Below are positions 60,452 through 64,000 of a stretch of 64,000 nucleotides of DNA, in pieces. Source of the stretch: an uncultured Microbacterium sp. (GTDB lineage Bacteria; Actinomycetota; Actinomycetes; Actinomycetales; Microbacteriaceae). The translations under genes were made by a program, and so were the position numbers. The notes beneath the pieces were generated by a model. It made no database searches, was not told the DNA's origin, and saw only the letters and a program-made list of their open reading frames with translations. The stretch is taken from positions 434,001 to 498,000 of the forward strand of contig NZ_FLQR01000006.1 in NCBI RefSeq assembly GCF_900078385.1, given 5' to 3'. Position 1 is the stretch's first letter, and each line of letters begins with the position of its first letter.

Positions 60452-62860
60452 GTGACCGAGTCCGTCGCCCATCTGCGTCCGCTGCTGGACGCGCTCACCC
60501 TCGAGCAGAAGGCCGCGCTCGTACAGGGCGCGGACTTCTGGACGACGGTCCCGCTGCCCGAGATCGGGCTGCGCGCCATGACGCTCTCCGACGGTCCGTC
60601 GGGCGTCCGCGGACCGCGCTGGGACGAACGCGAGCCGTCACTGAACCTGCCCTCCGGGTCGGCTCTCGCCGCGTCGTGGGATGTCGACCTCGCGTACCGC
60701 TACGGCGCGGCCGCCGCCTCCGAGGCGCGCCGCAAGGGCGTCGACGTCGTGCTCGGCCCGACCATCAACCTGCACCGTTCCCCCCTGGGCGGCCGCCACT
60801 TCGAGTGCTTCTCCGAGGACCCGGAGCTCACCGCGGAGCTCGCCGCCGCCTACGTGCGCGGCATGCAGGACAACGGCGTCGCGGCGACGCCGAAGCACTA
60901 CGTCGCGAACGACTCGGAGACCGACCGGTTCACGGTCGACGTCGACGTCGACGACCGCGCCCTCCGCGAGCTGTACCTCGCGCCGTTCGAGCGGGCCGTC
61001 GAGGCCGGCGCGTGGTCGGTCATGAGCGCCTACAACGCCGTCGACGGCGTCACGATGACTGAGAACGACCTGCTCGAGACGCCACTGAACTCCGAGTGGG
61101 GCTTCGACGGCGTCGTCGTGAGCGACTGGACGGCCGTCCGCTCGCTGGATGCCGTCGCCGCCGCGCAGGACCTCGCGATGCCGGGGCCGGCACCGGCGTG
61201 GGCCGACCTCCTGGCCGCCGTCCGCGACGGCCGCGTGCAGGAGGCCGACCTCGACCGCAAGGTGCTGCGCCTGCTCCTCCTCGCCGAGCGCGTCGGCGCA
61301 CTGGAGGGGTCCACGGCCCTGGAGCCGGCGCCCGTCGATGCCGAGGCGTTCGCCCGCGAAGCGGGCATCGAGGGCACCGTGCTGCTGCGCAACACCGGCG
61401 CGCTCCCCCTCGACGTCGCGGCCATCCGCTCGATCGCCGTCATCGGCCACAACGCCCGCGACGCGCGCACGCAGGGCGGCGGCTCCGCGACCGTGCTGCC
61501 CGAGCGCACGGTGTCCCCGCTGGACGGCCTGCGCGAGGCCCTGCCGGAGGCGGACCTGCGCTACGAGATCGGCGCCGTCGTGCAGGAGGGCGTCGCCGAG
61601 ATCCCCGTCGCACAGCTGCGGAACCCCGAGACGGGCGAGCCCGGGCTGCGCGTGCGCTTCCTCGACGAGGACGGCGCGGAGCTCTTCAGCGAGGACCGTC
61701 GCTCGACCGCGCTCGTCTGGTTCGGCGGCGACGCCCCCGTCGCCGCGAGCTCGCGCGTCGTGTTCGAGACCGTCTTCACCCCCGCCGAGACCGGTGAGAT
61801 CCAGCTCGGGTTCGCCGGCGCGAACCCCGGCCGGCTGTACGTCGACGACCGGCTCGTGCTCGACGACACCCCCGTCATCGAGGGCACCGACCTCGGCGCC
61901 GCGTTCCTGAACCCGCCGTCGCTCACGGCCGGCGTTTCCGTCGAGCAGGACACCCCGATCCGCGTCCGCGTCGAGTTCACGCTCGCCCGCGGGGGTGCAC
62001 TCGCGGGCGCCCTCAGCGCGACGGTCGGCATCGCGCCCGAGGCGACCGACCCGGAAGCCCTCATCGCGCGGGCCGTGGAGGCGGCCGCCGCCGCCGACGT
62101 CGCCGTCGTCGTGGTGGGCACGAACTCGAAGGTCGAGTCCGAGGGATACGACCGCATCGACCTCGACCTCCCCGGCCGCCAGGACGACCTCGTCCGCGCC
62201 GTGGCCGCGACGGGGACCCCGGTCGTCGTCGTCGTCAACGCGGGCTCGCCGGTCGTGCTGCCGTGGGCCGACGAGGTGTCCGCCATCGTGCAGGGCTACT
62301 TCGGCGGCCAGGAGTTCGGCCACGCGCTCGCGGACGTCCTGACCGGCGCCGCCGAGCCCGGCGGGCGCCTCCCCACCACGTGGCCCGCCACGCTCGCCGA
62401 CGTCCCCGTGCAGGATGTCACGCCGCAGGACGGCGTCCTCACCTACGGCGAGGGCATCCACGTCGGCTACCGCGCCTGGCTGAAGGATGCCGCGACGCCG
62501 GCGTTCCCGTTCGGCCACGGCCTCGGCTACACGACCTGGTCATGGGGTGCCGCGCATCGCCACGGCGACGCCGTCGACGTGACCGTGCGGAACACCGGCG
62601 ACCGCGCCGGAAAGCAGGTCGTGCAGGTCTACGCGGAGCGCGGCGACTCGTCGGTGGACCGTCCGGTCCGCTGGCTCGTCGGCTTCGCCACGGTGCACGC
62701 GGAACCCGGCGAGACGGTCACCGCGACCGTACCCGTCCCCGGCCGCCGGCTCGCGCACTGGGCGGACGGCTGGGTCGTCGAGCCCGGCGCGTACACCCTG
62801 CGCGCGGGTGCCTCCGTCGACGACCTGCCGCTGGCCCTGGAGTGGACCGTCGCGGAATGA
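60452..62860 (+). CDS. Beta-glucosidase, GH3 with PA14 domain
   Basis: 802 residues. N-terminal TIM barrel with LSDGPSGVRGPRW, GPTINLHRSPLGGRHFECFSED split by several substrate contacts, PKHYV (Lys148/His149) and nucleophile Asp225 in VVVSDWTAV. The second alpha/beta domain is interrupted at about 395-520 by a PA14-like insert (RLYVDDRLVLDD, VRVEFTLARGG); a C-terminal fibronectin-III-like domain follows. The layout matches PA14-containing beta-glucosidases. There is no signal peptide, so it acts on imported beta-linked oligosaccharides. The stop overlaps the SMP-30 gene by 4 bp. Confidence 0.95.
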   Translation: MTESVAHLRPLLDALTLEQKAALVQGADFWTTVPLPEIGLRAMTLSDGPSGVRGPRWDEREPSLNLPSGSALAASWDVDLAYRYGAAAASEARRKGVDVVLGPTINLHRSPLGGRHFECFSEDPELTAELAAAYVRGMQDNGVAATPKHYVANDSETDRFTVDVDVDDRALRELYLAPFERAVEAGAWSVMSAYNAVDGVTMTENDLLETPLNSEWGFDGVVVSDWTAVRSLDAVAAAQDLAMPGPAPAWADLLAAVRDGRVQEADLDRKVLRLLLLAERVGALEGSTALEPAPVDAEAFAREAGIEGTVLLRNTGALPLDVAAIRSIAVIGHNARDARTQGGGSATVLPERTVSPLDGLREALPEADLRYEIGAVVQEGVAEIPVAQLRNPETGEPGLRVRFLDEDGAELFSEDRRSTALVWFGGDAPVAASSRVVFETVFTPAETGEIQLGFAGANPGRLYVDDRLVLDDTPVIEGTDLGAAFLNPPSLTAGVSVEQDTPIRVRVEFTLARGGALAGALSATVGIAPEATDPEALIARAVEAAAAADVAVVVVGTNSKVESEGYDRIDLDLPGRQDDLVRAVAATGTPVVVVVNAGSPVVLPWADEVSAIVQGYFGGQEFGHALADVLTGAAEPGGRLPTTWPATLADVPVQDVTPQDGVLTYGEGIHVGYRAWLKDAATPAFPFGHGLGYTTWSWGAAHRHGDAVDVTVRNTGDRAGKQVVQVYAERGDSSVDRPVRWLVGFATVHAEPGETVTATVPVPGRRLAHWADGWVVEPGAYTLRAGASVDDLPLALEWTVAE

Positions 62861-63738
62861 GACTCCTCGAGACCGCTCCGTACGTCCTGGCCGAGGGGCC
62901 CGTGTGGGACCCCTCGACCAGGCGACTGAGCTGGGTCGACATCGACGACGGACGCGTCATGTCGGCGATCCTCGACGCGGACGGGTCGCTCGGCGACGTC
63001 ACGACGCTGCAGGTCGGCGGGCAGGTGGGCGCCGCGATCCCCGCCGGCGGCGGACGCTTCCTCGTGTCGCTGGAGGCGTGGATCGGCATCCTCCATCCGG
63101 ACGGAAGCATCGACAAGAGCCGTGCGCTCATCCCGACCAACCGACGCTTCAACGACGGCAAGATCGATCCGCAGGGCAGATTCGTCGTCGGCAGCATCCG
63201 CCGGTTCGGCGGCGTCGACGGACGGCAGCACCTGCTGCGCCTCGAGCACGACGGGTCGATCACCGTCCTCGACGACACCCTGAACATGTCCAACGGCCTG
63301 GGCTGGTCACCGGACGGGGAGTGGCTGTACTACGCCGAGTCGCATGACCGGCTCGTCTATCGACGGTCCTACATCGGCGGCGTCGCCGGTCCCCGGGACA
63401 CGTTCCTGCGCCTCGACGGCCTGCCGGACGGGATGACGGTCGACGCCGACGGGCGCCTCTGGGTGACCCAGCTCGACCTCGGCCGGATCGACTGCTTCGC
63501 CCCTGACGGCAGCCGACTCGAGGAGCGGACCATCGCCCTGGACGCGGCGCACCCGACGAGCGTCGAGTTCGCCGGTCCCGACCTCGACGTCCTCGTCATC
63601 ACGACGGGCTTCCCCTGGCTCGACGGCGACGTCGGCGTGACCCGCTCCGACGGCGACGGCCGGCTCCTGACCCTCCGGCTGCCCGGTGTCCGGGGCCTCG
63701 CCCCCACCGCCTGGCGCGAGGCGCCGCTCCCCCGCTGA
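62857..63738 (+). CDS. SMP-30/gluconolactonase/LRE family protein
   Basis: 293-residue six-bladed beta-propeller. Metal and catalytic residues: Glu13 in LAEGPVW, the Asn in TNRRFNDGK, the Asn in NMSNGLGWSPDG and the Asp in DGLPDGMTVD. The family hydrolyses aldono-lactones with a divalent metal. It is translationally coupled to the GH3 gene (ATGA overlap), hinting that the released sugar is oxidised to a lactone or that the substrate contains an aldonate. No oxidoreductase is visible in this operon before the window ends. Confidence 0.93.
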   Translation: MRLLETAPYVLAEGPVWDPSTRRLSWVDIDDGRVMSAILDADGSLGDVTTLQVGGQVGAAIPAGGGRFLVSLEAWIGILHPDGSIDKSRALIPTNRRFNDGKIDPQGRFVVGSIRRFGGVDGRQHLLRLEHDGSITVLDDTLNMSNGLGWSPDGEWLYYAESHDRLVYRRSYIGGVAGPRDTFLRLDGLPDGMTVDADGRLWVTQLDLGRIDCFAPDGSRLEERTIALDAAHPTSVEFAGPDLDVLVITTGFPWLDGDVGVTRSDGDGRLLTLRLPGVRGLAPTAWREAPLPR

Positions 63739-63784
63739 CCCCGCCCGCACGCACGCACGACACGCTCACCGACGAGAGGAAGAC

Positions 63785-64000
63785 ATGACCGCCGCACTGA
63801 CCGGTCCGCTCCATGGCACCGCCGACGCACGTCTGGGGGAGGTCGTCGCACGGCTCGAAGAGCAGCTCTCAGCCGATCCGGATCTGTCGTTCCAGGTGGC
63901 CGCGTACCACCGCGGCAGGTCCGTGCTGGACGCGTGGGGCGGCCCGCACCTGTCCGGTGACTCCGTCATCGTCCCCTACTCGGTCACCAAGAACACGATC
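63785..64000 (+). CDS. Serine hydrolase (beta-lactamase/EstB-like), N-terminal part
   Basis: 72 codons visible before the right edge. The start ATG has GAGAGGAAG about 3 nt upstream. RLEEQLSADPDLSFQVAAYHRG leads to the SxxK motif Ser-Val-Thr-Lys (YSVTKNT) near residue 67, the catalytic serine of class C beta-lactamase-like esterases. No signal peptide. The gene runs out of the window, 46 bp after the SMP-30 stop, so it is likely in the same operon. Confidence 0.8.
   Translation, partial: MTAALTGPLHGTADARLGEVVARLEEQLSADPDLSFQVAAYHRGRSVLDAWGGPHLSGDSVIVPYSVTKNTI

Overview
The window is high-GC DNA from a soil- or plant-associated actinobacterium, most likely a Microbacteriaceae member close to Microbacterium. 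This rests on gene content, compact operons with 4-bp ATGA/GTGA overlaps, many leaderless starts (a TANNNT-type hexamer 6 nt before the start codon), and the very frequent heptamer GGATGCC/GGCATCC inside genes. No database search was run, so the taxonomic call is an inference. There are no rRNA genes, prophages, insertion sequences, CRISPR arrays or origins. Two tRNA-Ser genes are present.

Layout. 1-1251: the start of a leftward sugar-binding lipoprotein and a LacI-family regulator. 1550-13011: housekeeping genes (tRNA-Ser(GCT), an SDR, an LCP cell-wall ligase, tRNA-Ser(TGA), a HAD phosphatase, serS, a lipid kinase, a photolyase, a luciferase-like monooxygenase, pheA, pgm). 13114-28776: a leftward carbohydrate island. 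It holds glycerate kinase, a LacI regulator, a TIM-barrel isomerase/DUF993/Gfo-Idh cassette, a GH51 arabinofuranosidase, a CUT1 ABC importer with two paralogous binding proteins and no ATPase, a DUF624 membrane protein, and a GH43-like/Gfo-Idh/PmoA-like cassette. 28988-32970: an ABC exporter, a degenerate M24 peptidase and a divergent LacI regulator. 33348-41174: a rightward eight-gene operon that looks like an oxidative uronate/aldarate pathway ending in 2-oxoglutarate. 41330-46013: the Leloir genes galE, galT and galK with a dedicated LacI regulator. 46147-51788: hydrolases, a solitary DNA methyltransferase coupled to lipoate ligase, and a MarR/MFS pair. 51801-64000: a GH2 beta-galactosidase and TetR facing a Dpp-type ABC importer, GH3 beta-glucosidase, SMP-30 lactonase and a partial serine hydrolase.

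How it works together. This is mainly a plant-polysaccharide catabolism region, with arabinofuranosidase, beta-galactosidase, beta-glucosidase, uronate and galactose modules. Three sets of palindromic operators divide the control. GGAAAGCGCT(T/A)TCC-like sites sit in front of the arabinose/Gfo/PmoA/exporter units. TGTTGACGTCAACA-like sites control galE and galTK. CTAGCGATCGCTAG-like sites separate TetR/GH2 from the Dpp operon. The most unusual items are the DUF993 and PmoA oxidoreductase cassettes, the apparent frameshift in a small gene of the uronate operon, the operator inside the first codons of the ABC exporter, and three intergenic clusters of related palindromic repeats.
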